The notes under the pieces: model-generated
Database searches by the model: none
Told to the model about the DNA's origin: nothing
Seen by the model: the letters and a program-made list of their open reading frames with translations, nothing else
In this document: piece by piece, positions 1 through 11,702 of the stretch
How the letters are laid out: every line of letters starts with the position of its first letter
How positions within the stretch are numbered: position 1 is the stretch's first letter
NCBI GenBank assembly: GCA_026119935.1
Contig: JALRMH010000012.1
Coordinates: 620,001-684,000 of the forward strand
DNA: 64,000 nt
Direction: 5' to 3'
Source of the DNA: Endothia cerciana
Lineage: Eukaryota > Ascomycota > Sordariomycetes > Diaporthales > Cryphonectriaceae
Made by a program: the position numbers and the translations under genes

Positions 1-1851
1 GGGTACGCCGGTTCAAATTCAAGGTCCCGCAGCGTCATGGCCAGGATGGCCCGCAGCTCGAGCTGCGCCAGCTCCTGCCCGATACAGTTCCGCGGGCCCA
101 GCTCGAACGGCCGCCACGTGTTCTTGCGCGGGTGCAGCGGGTCGCCCTCCTTCGCCAGCCACCGCTCGGGGAGGAACTCGTCCGCCCTCGCCCAGTAATC
201 TGGGTGTTGGTGCGTCGCGGTGCTGGCGGCCAGGACGAGAAAGCCGTCCGTGGGGTAGATCTTCCCGGTGTCCGGGTGCGTCAGGACGAATTCGGGGCCG
301 CCCACGCGCACGGTCGCCCCCGGCGGGTAGAGCCGCAGGGTTTCTTTGACCACGGCTTGCGTGTATGGCATTGCGTTGAGCAGGTTGGGGTTTTCTGTCA
401 GTCGCGCGAAGGCCTGCGAGGGGTCGGGACCGAGGACCTCGTCGTGCTCGGCGCGGACCTTAGCCAGCACGGCTGGGTCGCGGTACAGCCGGCTGTAGGC
501 GAAAGATAGGGTAGACGCTGTGGTGTCGTGTCCGGCAAAGATAAATATCTTGAGCTGAGATATGGCAATTTCCAGGAATTCAGGGTCGACCCCCCGCGGT
601 TTTCCTGCGACGAAGGTCTGCTGTTGGACCTCGGACCTGTAGGCCTTGACGGCGAGGTCGTTGATTGTTTTAACACGCGAGACCTCACCTTTATCGAACT
701 TGGAAATGCCATCCTCGATCAGCGGGGTAAGGAAGTTCTTCATCTTGCGGTTGTTGTTCCACAGTATAAGGGGCCGGAGGGGAAAGTTCTCCTTCATCCT
801 ATTGGCAAGGCTGTAATCACAAGTGAGCCACCAAACCTGGTGTGATAGTACAAGTCAGCCGTGGTCTCCACTCCGGCAGCGTAATCACCTCATACCTGAT
901 TCTGCAGTATCTTCACAAACTCGATCGATTGAGTCTGGCTGTGCAGCCGTAAACCCCTGGGTGGTGAGCGTCAGCGGAGCCACTCCCCGTTTCGCACGAG
1001 GGACCTCACAATGCAGCACGGCAGATCACGTCGACAGTCGCCTTCTGGACTGTCTGCTCCATGTTGATGATCTGACCCGACAGGCTGGCCTGTATGAATA
1101 CCTCTTTGAGCACCTGGATCTCCTCAAGAAAGGCAGGTAGCAGCGCGGTCAGATTCTTGCTCGAGAATCCCTGTGGGGTTCTTGTCAGTCAGTGTACCCG
1201 GGGACGTGAGGGTGCACGAGGCTGCAGCTCAATGCTGGCACGTACTGGATTGAAAACACTCCGCCAAGTCCTCCACTCCCGACCCTCCATCGTTACCAGA
1301 TCGCGCAAGCCTGTCAGAGGGCCTAGCTCTCGGGCTACCATATCTGCTTTGGGCAGCTGTGTCTCCTGCGTGAACTGTGCAATGATGTCTGGGTGGTGGA
1401 CCATGAGCATCGCGCTGCCGAATGGCCATGTGTCTATATATACGAGGCCACTGGCGCAGGCCTCGGGGTATGCCTTGGTCAGGACATGAGAAACACCAAG
1501 TTTGGTGCTTGGATACGGACGTCAGCAGTTGCTTTGAGATTCCGAGAGCCAAATCACCTTACTAGTCTCGCGGGTAAGGGGCAAGTGCCTTGCCCACTTG
1601 TATCAAATGGCCGAAAAGAAACGAGTGAGGGAGGATCGGCTGTGATCCCCATCAGTTTGGACTCGATCCTGAAGCAGACAACCGGAAGGGGCACTCACAA
1701 CATCATACTGCCTCATTATCGTTCGAAATCTCGTCCTCACTTGATAGAGACGCACCAGGAACATGACCAAGCCAGCGAGTGCCGCGATCCCAAGCGACCA
1801 GCCCAGCAGGGCGGCGCTGGGCTCGTACCGACCATTCCACGGGAAAGCCAT
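1..1851 (-). CDS. Cytochrome P450 monooxygenase, 3' end outside window
   Basis: Haem-thiolate monooxygenase, expected on the ER membrane with a CPR reductase. The start at 1851 gives MAFPWNGRYEP followed by a hydrophobic anchor of about 20 residues. Joining frames across introns gives the P450 landmarks in order: TWPFG region (about 1400-1430), I-helix oxygen-binding AGHDTT (about 520-540), K-helix ETLR (about 335), PERW region (about 165), and the haem-binding loop FELGPRNCIG with the Cys ligand (about 75-100). Introns are visible near 1180-1240 (intron in the FNP/GFSSKN region), 960-1010 and 835-890. The first intron (about 1560-1745) is the least certain. The segment reading LQNQVWW...LRPLI resembles CYP59-type (StcS-like) enzymes, but I cannot assign a substrate. 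No other biosynthetic-cluster gene is visible next to it. The C-terminus lies left of base 1. Confidence 0.88.
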
Positions 1852-2875
1852 TGGGTTGTGTCGAGTTTGCCAGGCTCAGCACGAATGGCTAAGTGTCCTG
1901 GGCACGGGATAGTTCTTGTATGCGCGACCGAGCACAGCCCTTAGTGAATCCTTCGGGTCCACAGGGTATACCGGAGCTGAACAGCGACAGCCGGGGTTTC
2001 TGGCAAGGCAGCAGTGCCTTCGTACAAGGATCACCATACGTGTCCGGCTCTAAACCGTCAGGATGTTAGGAGTTTCTCAAATGGCCATAAGAGGTGTAGT
2101 AAGACACCACATCCAAGGATCATGATGGATCCTCGAATCTGATCAAGGATGGGAGAGCACCATCCGTATCGAATCATTCCTGCCTGAAGGCCTCACTGGC
2201 CCCAGGGCACAAGATATGGATGGGAAGGGCAGATATGAGATACCCTGCATCTCTGAAGGTGCTGTGTCAATGGATATGTACCTACCATCGGGTCTTGAGC
2301 TTCTGAATGAAAGTAAAGGGGGTTCCAGGTTCCAACCCCGCTGCTGGAGCCACTGACTTGCAGCTCTTGGAGAATGTGCCAGAATGGACTCCCAGACACA
2401 CGCACACACACACTCTCCCTCTCTTTCTCTATCTGTGGAGGTCCTTGACTCCGCAACCGCAGGGAAGTGGCCTGGACCTGAACGCCCCACTATATTCGCT
2501 TAGTCAGTGCTACTGTAACAGCACCCTCAGGCACCCCTGCCTTTCTCATCGACAAGCAATGGTTGCGTTGAGGGTCTACTGATTATCACACACTCCATCA
2601 AGCAAATCATCAGCCTTCGACAACCCTTGGAATGCACTGAGGTTGAGCCCTGCTGTGCAACGACCTGGAGCCTTGGATATGGTGATCTCGTAGCTTGAGA
2701 AGCTTGGGAGTCTTCAGCGAGGCACACCAAGCCGACCCAACAGAGAGGTGCAGTCGCAGTCGCAGTCGCAGTCGCAGGTACAGCCGCAGCCTGAGATGCT
2801 GTGGCCTAAATAAAGCTTAGCCTGTGTCCCAGCGCCTCACCACGCTGTCCAGACTTGGAGTCACCTCGTTTGCAA
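1852..2875. other. Intergenic region between P450 and MED16
   Basis: Divergent promoter region. No supported gene. It holds a CA-rich stretch at 2395-2420 and a hexanucleotide repeat (GCAGTC)n at about 2750-2778, just upstream of MED16. Confidence 0.6.
2748..2778. repeat. Hexanucleotide microsatellite (cagtcg)n
   Basis: About five perfect copies of a cagtcg unit lie 100 bp upstream of the MED16 start codon, in the presumed promoter or leader. Confidence 0.8.
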
Positions 2876-5800
2876 ATGACCTCTTCCAAGATGCCTCTGA
2901 TGTTGGAGGAGCATATGGACCCCCTGGGCGGCGGCATCCCAAATATGGACGACGACCTGTTCGGAGACGAGGTCCTGCCCATAGCCCCTCGACCTCCTAG
3001 CAAGCAGCTACAACAACGTGTGGATGAGATGCGTAGTCGTGGGTGCTGCCGGTAAAGCCAAGATTGCCCTCCCTGTCTCTTCCTGGACTGCACGACAAGA
3101 GCTGACCTGGACCTCAGAGCCATCGCATACTCCAAGCACGGCATCATCGCATCCATCTCGTCAGACGGCACTCACGTCAACCTCCAATGTCCCCGTGCCA
3201 GACCTGATGACGGTTCATGGGAGCTGAACGAGCCCATGCAGTGTTCCATCCTTCCCGCTCCTCTCCAGGGAGGGCCCATAGTCCATCTGGCTTGGGCCCC
3301 AACTTCGGCACCGGAGCTGGCCGTCATAGATGCCTTCGGCCGCATCTGTCTGCTCGGCTTCCCAGTTCACCTCAACAAGGCCGCCTTCATCAGGAAGTGG
3401 GATACAGATGCCCAGGATGACCTCCACTCTGTCGTCGGCTGCTACTGGCTGCCTCTTGTTATCGCGCCAAGAATGGTAAGTGGGCTCCTTTGCACCCTCC
3501 GGACGTCCAGATCACCTAATCCAGTACAGCTCAATATTATATGCGGACCCGCGGTAAAGGAGAACGACAAGTATCAGTTCAGCAATGGCATCAACCAGGC
3601 TTTTGGCCCGTGCCACCCCAACCCTCAAAAGAGTGCACTGGTTTGCGTGACCGCTAGCGGGCTCCTCAAGCTGTTCTTCTCTCAGAACAACAATCAGCTT
3701 CAGGAGATAAATCAAGAGATGGAGAGCGTGGCCTCATCTGACGATCTCATCACTCATGCTAGCATCTGCTCTGAACGAGGTACATCTCATGGGCAAAGAA
3801 AGAGTTGGGTAATCCGAAGCTGACATGATGCAAGGCAAACTCCTGGTTGTGCTCGCTACCGTTGCAAAACAGCTCAAGGTTATTATCGCCGAGATAAGTT
3901 GGGGTGCGCCACAGGATAAGCAGATCCCTCCTGGAAGCATCCCTTTGAGGCCCTCAGTCAAGATTGAGCATGTACTCACGACGAGCTGGCTCCAGCAGGG
4001 CTTAGTCGATTCCCATCTAGATGCGTCTATGGACCAGATATCGCACTTGGAGGTATTGCCCCTGGTGATGGATTTCAGGACCAAGTTCACGATACCTGCT
4101 ATGATACTAGCCGTTAGGCTGCACTTGCCCACGGCGCAGTCACATTACAACCTCGAACATCAGAGCATCATAGATCGCTGGAACGTTGTATTGGACCAGC
4201 AGCAGCTGCTGCACCCGGCGTTTGAGCAGCGCGGCTCAAGGGCGGGAGCGGCTTCGTCCCCAAGCAATATTGCAACACTTCGCAAAGGCGATTCGATTGT
4301 CATCAACAAGATCATCGTCTCCATCGAGACGACTCTGCACGGCAGAGTCATCTGCATCGGTTTCAGCGATGGGACCGTCCAGTACCGAGACCGCATAACC
4401 ATGGCTGAAATACAGCAAGAAGAGCACGAGAAACAGATCACTATCATGCAGCAGGCAGGCTTCCATTTTGCGAATGAGAAGTCCAGCTTGCAGACGAGCT
4501 TCTCACCGAACAATTGCTCGTACGCCCAGATAGGCGAGAACGGCAAGGTCCGATGGAACAGCCTTCAGTATCCAGTGGCACAAATCGGTGCTTCCAAGAC
4601 CGATCCTCATTACGACGCTGTGCTCGCTAGCTTCATAATGGCTTTCGCCAACTCTATTCACCAGAACAGCAATTGCGACGACATTCTCGCTGTTGCAAGG
4701 CCATTTGTGGAGAAGCAGCCTCGATTCATCATTGACCTGCTTACGACAGTGGTTCTCATGTTGAACGTCAATGTCGATTATTCGGAGGGCAACCCTCAGG
4801 ACCAACTCCCCAGGAACGGGCACTTGCACTTCGTGATGAGTGTCCTCAACCATTTCGGTTTCCGCGGAGAGTTTCGTCCGAGATCGTTCAGCGGAAAGTT
4901 CATCGCGCTAGGCCTGAGTCTTCGAAATATCATCATCCTCACCACGATGGCAAGCAACGCGCCTAATGAGCGAATGAGGGAGAAAATTAACCCACTTGAC
5001 GACCCTGGTATGTGCTATCAACGTCGTTCTACTATAATCCCCCCTTTGCTTTGGGGAAAAAGGGAAAGAAATTTTTTTTTAGAAATAACAATGGACGAGG
5101 AAGCTGACACATCCTCAGAGGTGGTTGTTGTTCTTTCCAGCAGCATGAAGTGGGTGATCGACCTGATGTCGTGGATGACAGACGGCCTATTAAGCCTCCG
5201 AGACGACCCAAAGTTCATGGAGTTTCTCGAGGATCCTCGCAGTTTTTCTGAGGTGACGAATTACCTCAAGGCTAAAAACAACGTATCTCTGCACCTATTG
5301 TTGTGCTCCTCCACAAGGTGGTTGCTCGCCACTGTCATCCGGCGTGCCCAGTATCTACAGGGTATATGCCACAAGGCCATGCAAATTTTAGACAATCGGC
5401 CTCCCACGGGCTCGACAGAGCCTCCGAACACAGCAAGCCAGTCACTGCATCAGGCCTATGCAAGGCTCCAGCACTGTATAACCACGGATCTTATTAAAGT
5501 CGAAGAGTTCGAAAAGCTCCTGTCTAGCGTGTCTGCCAATGTCCGACAGACGTATCAGGCCTCGCTGACAAACTTACAACAAAAACAACAGCAGCAGCAG
5601 GGTCAGCAAAAGCCCGGACAACCAGGCCCCGCGGAGCAGGCTGTGAGAAAGGCGCAGGCACATTGCGAGCTGTCGATCCTGCTGGCCGATCAGCCGCCGC
5701 AAAGCTTTCACCACCTGGTCAAGAAACTTTTTGAGACAGACCTCAAGAACATCATGGGCTCGGCGAATCGCTCCGAGCTGTTCTTCACAGACTTCCCGCT

Positions 5801-6137
5801 CCTAGAAATCGAGGACGATGTCAAGAGGCTAGCCAAGCGGAAGGCCGACGGAAGTTACGTTGACGTTTTCAGAAGGATAGAACATAAGGCGCCTCGATTG
5901 GTGAACGACACCGCCAATGGCGGTAGCTTCGCTGGCACAAAACCACTCCAGCAGCCGGAGCAGGATATTCATCCCCAGAACGGAGAGACGTCGGGCTCCG
6001 AACATCCAGGTTTCCGCAGGTGCACGCGATGCTGCAGCGTCATGGAGGAACTCCAGGCGACCCGGCCCGGGCTCAACTTCCTCGTGAGCCTGCAGAGGAA
6101 GTGCGTCTGCGGGGGAAGTTGGGCTGCCTTGCCTTGA
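2876..6137 (+). CDS. MED16: Mediator complex subunit 16 (Sin4)
   Basis: Tail-module subunit of nuclear Mediator, which links activators to RNA polymerase II. I deduce exons 2876-3051, 3118-3475, 3530-3779, 3835-5007 and 5083-6137, all in phase, giving 1003 residues. The start ATG at 2876 gives MTSSKMPLML, and the next 50 residues end in PSKQLQQRVDEMRSRGCC, typical of fungal Med16. The N-terminal half is the WD40-like region. The middle contains KWVIDLMSWMTDGLLSLRDD, and further on comes LADQPPQSFHHLVKKLFETD. The C-terminus has paired cysteines (CTRC, then RKCVCGGSW), the small zinc-binding tail of the family. A short Gln-rich stretch (KQQQQQGQQ) lies near residue 800. Two introns (54 and 75 nt) are multiples of three and lack stops. 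Confidence 0.93.
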
Positions 6138-7131
6138 GGCTCGGTGCTGAACTGTGGTCTTTGGGTCGAGGGACAGTCATGTTAGAACGTTGTTTTGGGG
6201 CCTGCATAGACCTCAGTGCTCAAGGCGCGGCGGCGAAGTTGACTTGAGATCGAGAGTTCCCGGATGCCATCGCTTCTTCTACTTTCAAGCTATTCGACCA
6301 GATATTGAACATGCCCAGATTCTAGTCAAACCGTCCAGCCTATACTATGTACGTCGCATTAAGTACTTCACTGTCCCCAGTTTAGCCGCGGGCACCTCCT
6401 CTTCGCCCTAAGTCCGCTATCTATAGCTCCACCTTCACAACGAATGTAGGCTTCGGTACAGAAACATAATCGTTTCCGTCTGCAACTATAAGGCGCTAGC
6501 ACAATGACGAGTGGTCCCCCTAAAGCTCTCACACCACGAAGTTGCCGGTCCACCATTCTGTGCCACAATTTTGACTCGGAAAAAACTACACTCCTGCATT
6601 TCGGTGCCATTTTACCCGGTCGTTAGTCCACTGACAATGCTGCGATGGGCTGGCCGCAGTACCGTGTCCATCCTCGACGGCGAAGTGATCCAAGTAGAAG
6701 GCTTAGAGATGGTCAGGCGATTATTGTGCTGCAGACCGAATTTCAACCCTCCACACTGTGTGTGATATCTGACCAACGCTTGAGTCCTAGTGACGCGTGC
6801 TCTAACCCCACGCAGGAGAACCGGATGCTGGCATGGGTGACAACGGGTTTGACGGGGCCGCGTCTGGCAGCATCCTAGAAGACTAACGTTGAACGGCTAT
6901 CTGGGGTTATTCCAAGGGATTTCCATCCCCCTGGGCCGAGACTGACACGAGAGTATCTGGAGAAGAGATACCTGGGGGACACCGGGAGGGGGACGGTTTT
7001 GCCGTGGAGACAGGCATTGAGCATTTACTATCTCTGCGCAATCCAATCATCGCCACGAGTATCCGTTCTCGATGGAGGAACTCATCTAACCGGGTGCTCC
7101 GAAAGAGTGTCGCAAGCTTGGACTTGTCTCC
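6138..7131. other. Intergenic region, MED16 and GNAT convergent 3' ends
   Basis: About 1 kb between the stop codons of two convergent genes. Only short unrelated open frames are present. I see no gene, repeat or RNA gene. Confidence 0.5.
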
Positions 7132-7925
7132 TCATCCGCGTGCATGCTTCTTCGGATCCCACACCATGGGCCACAGGAAAGTCCTCTCCTGCTCCCCCTC
7201 CACCTGCGCGGTGACCATACCCAGCTCCTCGAACCCGAAGCGCGGGTACACGGCCCTCGCCATCGGCGCCGCCTGCAGCGTGGCGACCACCCCGTCGCGC
7301 GCCGCGCGGTCCATACCCCACCGGACCAGCCTCCCCGCGAGCCCGCGGCGGGTGAGGGACGGGTGCGTGCCCAGCGCCAGGAGGTAGATCTGCTCCCTCC
7401 CGTACACGCCGTTGAGGTGCCTCTCGTGCCCCTCGTCGGCCGCGCGCGAGTGTGCGGCGAGGCGCGCCGGGTCGGCCACCCGCGGGGTCGCGGCACCGGC
7501 GGCGGTGAGGACCTCGAAGGCTAGAACAATATGTGCATCGTCAGGGCGCCGCGTCCATGTAGGGCATGCTGTGGGGCTAGGGGTGCTCTTTATCTACCGT
7601 TGGGCGACTTATAACCCTCCCCGTGCCTCCTGAAGTTCACATACGCCACGTCCCACGCCGCGTACGCGCCCGCCCGCCACTCCTTGGCGGACTCGTCGTA
7701 CACCCCCGCGACGACGACGGTCAAATCCTCGAACTCGGGCGAGATCCATGTCTGCACCAGGAGACGGAAGAACCTCCTGTGGTCGTCCGGGTGCTCAAGC
7801 CGTGGCAGGAATCGGTAGTCCCACCAGTCCCTGTCCTCCGGCATGGCCGCTATCAAGACGTCCGTGACGGCGTCCACATCGCCGGGCTCGGCCTGCCGGA
7901 TACGGATGTCGTCTGACCGGGCCAT
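7132..7925 (-). CDS. GNAT-family N-acetyltransferase
   Basis: Probable acetyl-CoA-dependent N-acyltransferase of 238 residues; substrate unknown. Exon 1 is 7925-7598 and exon 2 is 7520-7132, separated by a 77-nt phase-1 intron (donor GTAGAT, acceptor TTCTAG). The N-terminal part (IRIRQAEPGDVDAVTDVL) is the usual beta1-alpha1 start of a GNAT fold. The acetyl-CoA signature is LALGTHPSLTRRGLAGRLV, with the R/Q-x-x-G-x-G/A loop represented by RRGLAG, and AVYPRFGFEELG supplies the late Y-x-x-x-GF motif. The domain layout resembles fungal GNATs acting on small molecules. The gene ends convergent with MED16. Confidence 0.85.
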
Positions 7926-8484
7926 TACTTCGTTCAGATTCGCGGGTGATGTCTCACTTGTTGTCGTTAAGCTATGTCACGACTGCCGCGGGCACTGCAA
8001 GTTCGTGAGATCAGACGGCAGTCCGCAGCTATATGATAAGGCAGCCGTGAACTTGGGAAGAGTTGACAGGCTGGCCGCCGAGTTCTCGCGGACTTGAGGG
8101 CCTCTGGGCTAGACATAGTCGCGGATGTAGAGGTTGCAGACGGGCGGCGTGATTATTAATGGGTGACATTATCAACGGAAGACACCTTCCTCGGTCTATC
8201 GCCAGTCGCCTATCCTGTTTGTTGCAGTATCCCCACCTGGAAACATTGGTGGGTGGTAAGAACGTTTGTGGGGGCGTAGAGCAGGACAACAGAGCTTTCG
8301 TGGCGGGTGCAAACGGCAAAGCCTGACCTCATAATATCTTGTGGTACCAACTCCAACATCCAGATTCACCAGGAAATTCCAAATCACAACAATTGATTCC
8401 AGATCACCAAAACCTCGAGCCTCCAACTCTGACCTTTGCTGTCCATCTGTGCAAAACCTACGTCTCGGAGAAACTCTGAACGAG
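7926..8484. other. Intergenic region upstream of GNAT and of the small TAG-split ORF
   Basis: Divergent upstream region. No coding or RNA feature recognised. The sequence at 8341-8484 is open in the frame of the following small ORF but does not look coding. Confidence 0.45.
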
Positions 8485-8706
8485 ATGCAGTCTGACAAGA
8501 ATAAGTCGACCTCTTCCAGCGCCAGCCAGGACCAGGCGGCGTCCTCATCAACGGCTTCCACTGGCTAGTCCAACTACAGAATGGTCAAGGACGGCTGGGG
8601 AGACAGAACCACCTCCCAGCACTCTTACGCACTGGACATGACGCCTGAGGGCATCCGCGAGGGTAACGAGATCCTGGAGGCTTTCCGCCAAGCTGATGCT
8701 CAGTGA
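8485..8706 (+). pseudogene. Small conserved-looking ORF interrupted by in-frame TAG (pseudogene or readthrough gene)
   Basis: The ATG at 8485 opens a Ser/Gln-rich, low-complexity 27-residue peptide (MQSDKNKSTSSS...) that stops at TAG 8566-8568. The same frame then continues for 45 sense codons to TGA 8704-8706, reading SNYRMVKDGWGDRTT..., then SYALDMTPEGIREGNEILEA. The second half looks like the conserved core of a short fungal protein (hydrophilic, WGDR, then an acidic helix), though I cannot name the family. An independent 41-residue ORF could start at ATG 8581. No intron that removes the TAG is evident. Alternatives are a recent nonsense mutation, an assembly error, or readthrough. Confidence 0.45.
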
Positions 8707-9010
8707 CAGGGTGGCAAGGGGCAGAAGTAGAGTGATTGAGCAGCTGTGGTTTCCGGACCTCTGGTGTTTGGGCAGTATTCTGCATTGGGATGTGTTGACG
8801 CTGTACGAGAGGGACCCCTGAGGATGACATTTTCATTGGAATTCATGATTCCATTGGGAGTCTTCATCGATTAGAATTCTGTATATCAGACTAATCGATT
8901 TTCTTCTCTCAGCAAGGAGTCAAAAGCCTCTGCTTCGAAAGCAAACCGCTGTGCGTTCATCGAGCAACTCAGATGTTGACCGACCTCGAGATGCTCCATT
9001 GACCGGCCTT
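8707..9010. other. Intergenic region
   Basis: Short stretch downstream of the small ORF and of the convergent cysteinyl-tRNA synthetase gene. It is AT-richer than its surroundings near 8830-8900. No gene seen. Confidence 0.4.
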
Positions 9011-11702
9011 CTAAGCCGCTCCCTGCCTCTTGAGCCAGTCCTCGTGCAACTTCTTCTGCCTCTGCCACTCCTTCTGCAGTTTCTTCTGCTTGCTTTTGGT
9101 TACCTCCTCACCATTGGCATCCTTGGTCGGTACGCCATTCTCATCCCAGGCCGAGTATTCCGCCGTGTTGAACATCTCAAGGTGACTGACCTTAGCTTTC
9201 TCATCTGCCAGCCGCTTCTTCTCAGCCTCTTCAGCCTCCCTCTTGGCCTTGGCTGCGGCCTTCTCGGCGGCAGCACGCTCGCGCTCCAATCGAGCCTCCT
9301 TGACGGTCTTGTCCACAGGTCGGACCAAGGCAGGCTGTCTGTCACGATCCTCCAAGTAGATGTCGAGTTCCCAAAGGCGAGTGTCGCGGAGCTGATCGCA
9401 GAGAGCAAGTATATCTTTGGCAGGCGCCTTTTCGCTAGCAAGCTTCTTGACGTCCGTTTGGAATTGTGTGAACACCTGCTCGTACTTCTCCGCAGCCTCG
9501 TTAGACGCTGATGCGCCGGGCTTCACCTTGTCCGCTATTTGAATTAGCTGGGTATGGTCCAGAGTGCCAGAACGGGTCTTCTCGCGGACTTCATCGCGCA
9601 GCTGTGAGACAGGGTAGATGAAGGGCTGCGCTTCGGATGGTATGTCAACGCCAGACCAGGCCACCCGGGATGTGTCGTTCACGTTGCCCTTCGCGTCCAG
9701 TCCTACTATCGTCAATATTCTCGTTATCCACCGCGCGATCGCCAGAGTTGCGTCGTCAGGCACGTCCACCATGACGTTGCATTTTGTCACGAGCTCGGAG
9801 ATCGCTCTCATTGCCGCAGGCGTGTTGAATGAATCGCGGAAGGCCGCATCGACCTCCTCCTCGGCCTTCTTATGGACCTCCAGTATCTGTGTCCTGGCCG
9901 ACTCGGCCCTGGCCTTCGCTTCCCGAATCTTGTCTTCGGTGTCAGCGCCAACAGCATTGTAAGTGGACTCGGATCCTCTCTCTTTTGCAACTCTTGCAGC
10001 GTCCGAGGCCTTGTAGAAAAAGTTGTTCATTTTGTCCTCGAATGAGGTAGTCGCACGGATGATCTCATCAGTGACCTCAATACCACTCTCCCATGCGCCG
10101 AGCAAGAAAGCAATGCGGAGGCTGCGGTAAGTCCACTCTTCCCTCTCAAGAGCTTTTCTGATAGTTGTAAAGTTCTTGAGGGATTTGCTCATCTTCGCAC
10201 CTGCAATGCTGAGGTGTCCCATGTGCAGGAAGTAATTCGTCCACTGATCTTTGCTGCCCCAGTATGCCTCGGATTGGGCCAATTCGTTGTCGTGATGCGG
10301 AAAACGCAGGTCGACACCTCCAGAATGGATGTCCAGCTTCTCACCGAGCACTTCGGAGGCCATGACTGAGCACTCGATGTGCCATCCTGGCCGTCCCTCG
10401 CCCCAGGGACTTGGCCAAGAGGGCTCGCCTGCCTTGCTTGCCTTCCACAGCGCGAAATCGGCATCGTTGCGCTTTGTGGTGATCTTGCTGGCCAGCGAGC
10501 CCTCTCCGTCAGCTTGTAGGGCCTTGTCATTCCGACTCCAAGGTTCAAGCCGGGCATAAGGACTGCAGGCAGAAGTCAGCACATCTTTTTGACGACTACT
10601 AAATATTTTTCTTTTCTTTTCATGATCTCGGGGTCACATACTGTCCAGCCTTCTCAAAAGAAGCTATGTCAAAGTAGACAGATCCATCGGGAGTCGAATA
10701 GGCAAAGCCATTTGATATGATCTTCTCGATGAAAGTCACGATCTCGGGTACGAATTCTGTGACTCGTGTGAGAACATCGGGGTCGAGAACATTGAGGGCG
10801 TGCATATCCTCAAAGAAGCGGTCCTCAAATTTCTGCGTCAATTTTGTGAAAATGGTGTAGTCTTTCGAGTCTACGGACGAGCCATACAACGTGTCCAGGT
10901 ATGGCAATAGTATGTCCTCAGCGTCAGCATAGAACTGATCAGGTCCGATGGACAGCTGCAAGGCGGTGGCGGCAGACTTTGCAGTATTCATGTGCATCTT
11001 GAGCTTGGCCTCTTTGTCGCCGGGTGTTTCGTTGTCCCCTTCAAGGGCTTTCCCCTCGAGGACCCTTGCATAAGCCTTGTTCTTGACCAACTCGTAGGAT
11101 TCTGGTGCGGTGTCCTCGGGTATCAGGGGGAGATTCTTCTTCAGGTAGGCCTTGAAAGCTGCCTTGGTTGTGGAAAGGACATTTTCGTCGACCTCGGAGT
11201 GGTCTTTTCGAAAGTATGCCAGGAGATGCTGTTGCCTGGCCCGGAGGATAATCTTGTCGTCAATGTCGGTGATGTTCATGACGAACCTGACGTTGAAGCC
11301 GAAGTAGTATTGGACGATACGCCTTACGACGTCCGTTGAGACGTAGTTCCGAGCACTGCACGATCCGTGGTTAGCAGAGACAGGTCCCGGGACGCATTCG
11401 CGTGCGCACCCTATGGGTTCGCTTTCACGCCTTGAGGACCTGCGGGTGTATTTCCTACAGGCGCAGGTGTGTGCACACGCTCTGCAAATATAACGGAAGA
11501 CATACTGGCCAAGGTGCGCGTCGTCGTAGACAGTTGGACCGCAGGTATACCATAAGACGGTCTTGCCATCAGCACTGATGGGCACGAACTTGTCCTTCTT
11601 CCTGGTCAAGGAATTGTAGATGGCGAGGTCTGGAACGGTGATATTGTCGGCGAGGGGTTTGGGGGCAGCCCAAGCCGGCTGTTGCCGGGCGGTCGAGGCC
11701 AT
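9011..11702 (-). CDS. CRS1: Cysteinyl-tRNA synthetase
   Basis: Class I aminoacyl-tRNA synthetase that charges tRNA-Cys. Exons 11702-11506, 11355-10642 and 10562-9011 join in phase to give 820 residues. VLWYTCGPTVYDDAHLGH carries the Zn-binding Cys of the family and the HIGH-type signature HLGH. The signature is split by intron 1 after HLG plus two bases, and the next exon supplies T to complete His, followed by ARNYVSTD. FVMNITDIDDKI follows. The KMSKS signature is present as KMSKSLKNF near residue 426 (about 10180-10195). GHPYARLEPW is formed across intron 2. The C-terminus is a highly charged Lys/Glu/Ala coiled region followed by HLEMF, typical of eukaryotic cytosolic CysRS. There is no obvious mitochondrial presequence. 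It stops with TAG. Confidence 0.97.

Noticed and set aside
8581..8706. Independent 41-residue gene starting at ATG 8581
   Set aside because: Possible, but the codons between the TAG and this ATG also look coding, so the split-ORF interpretation was kept.
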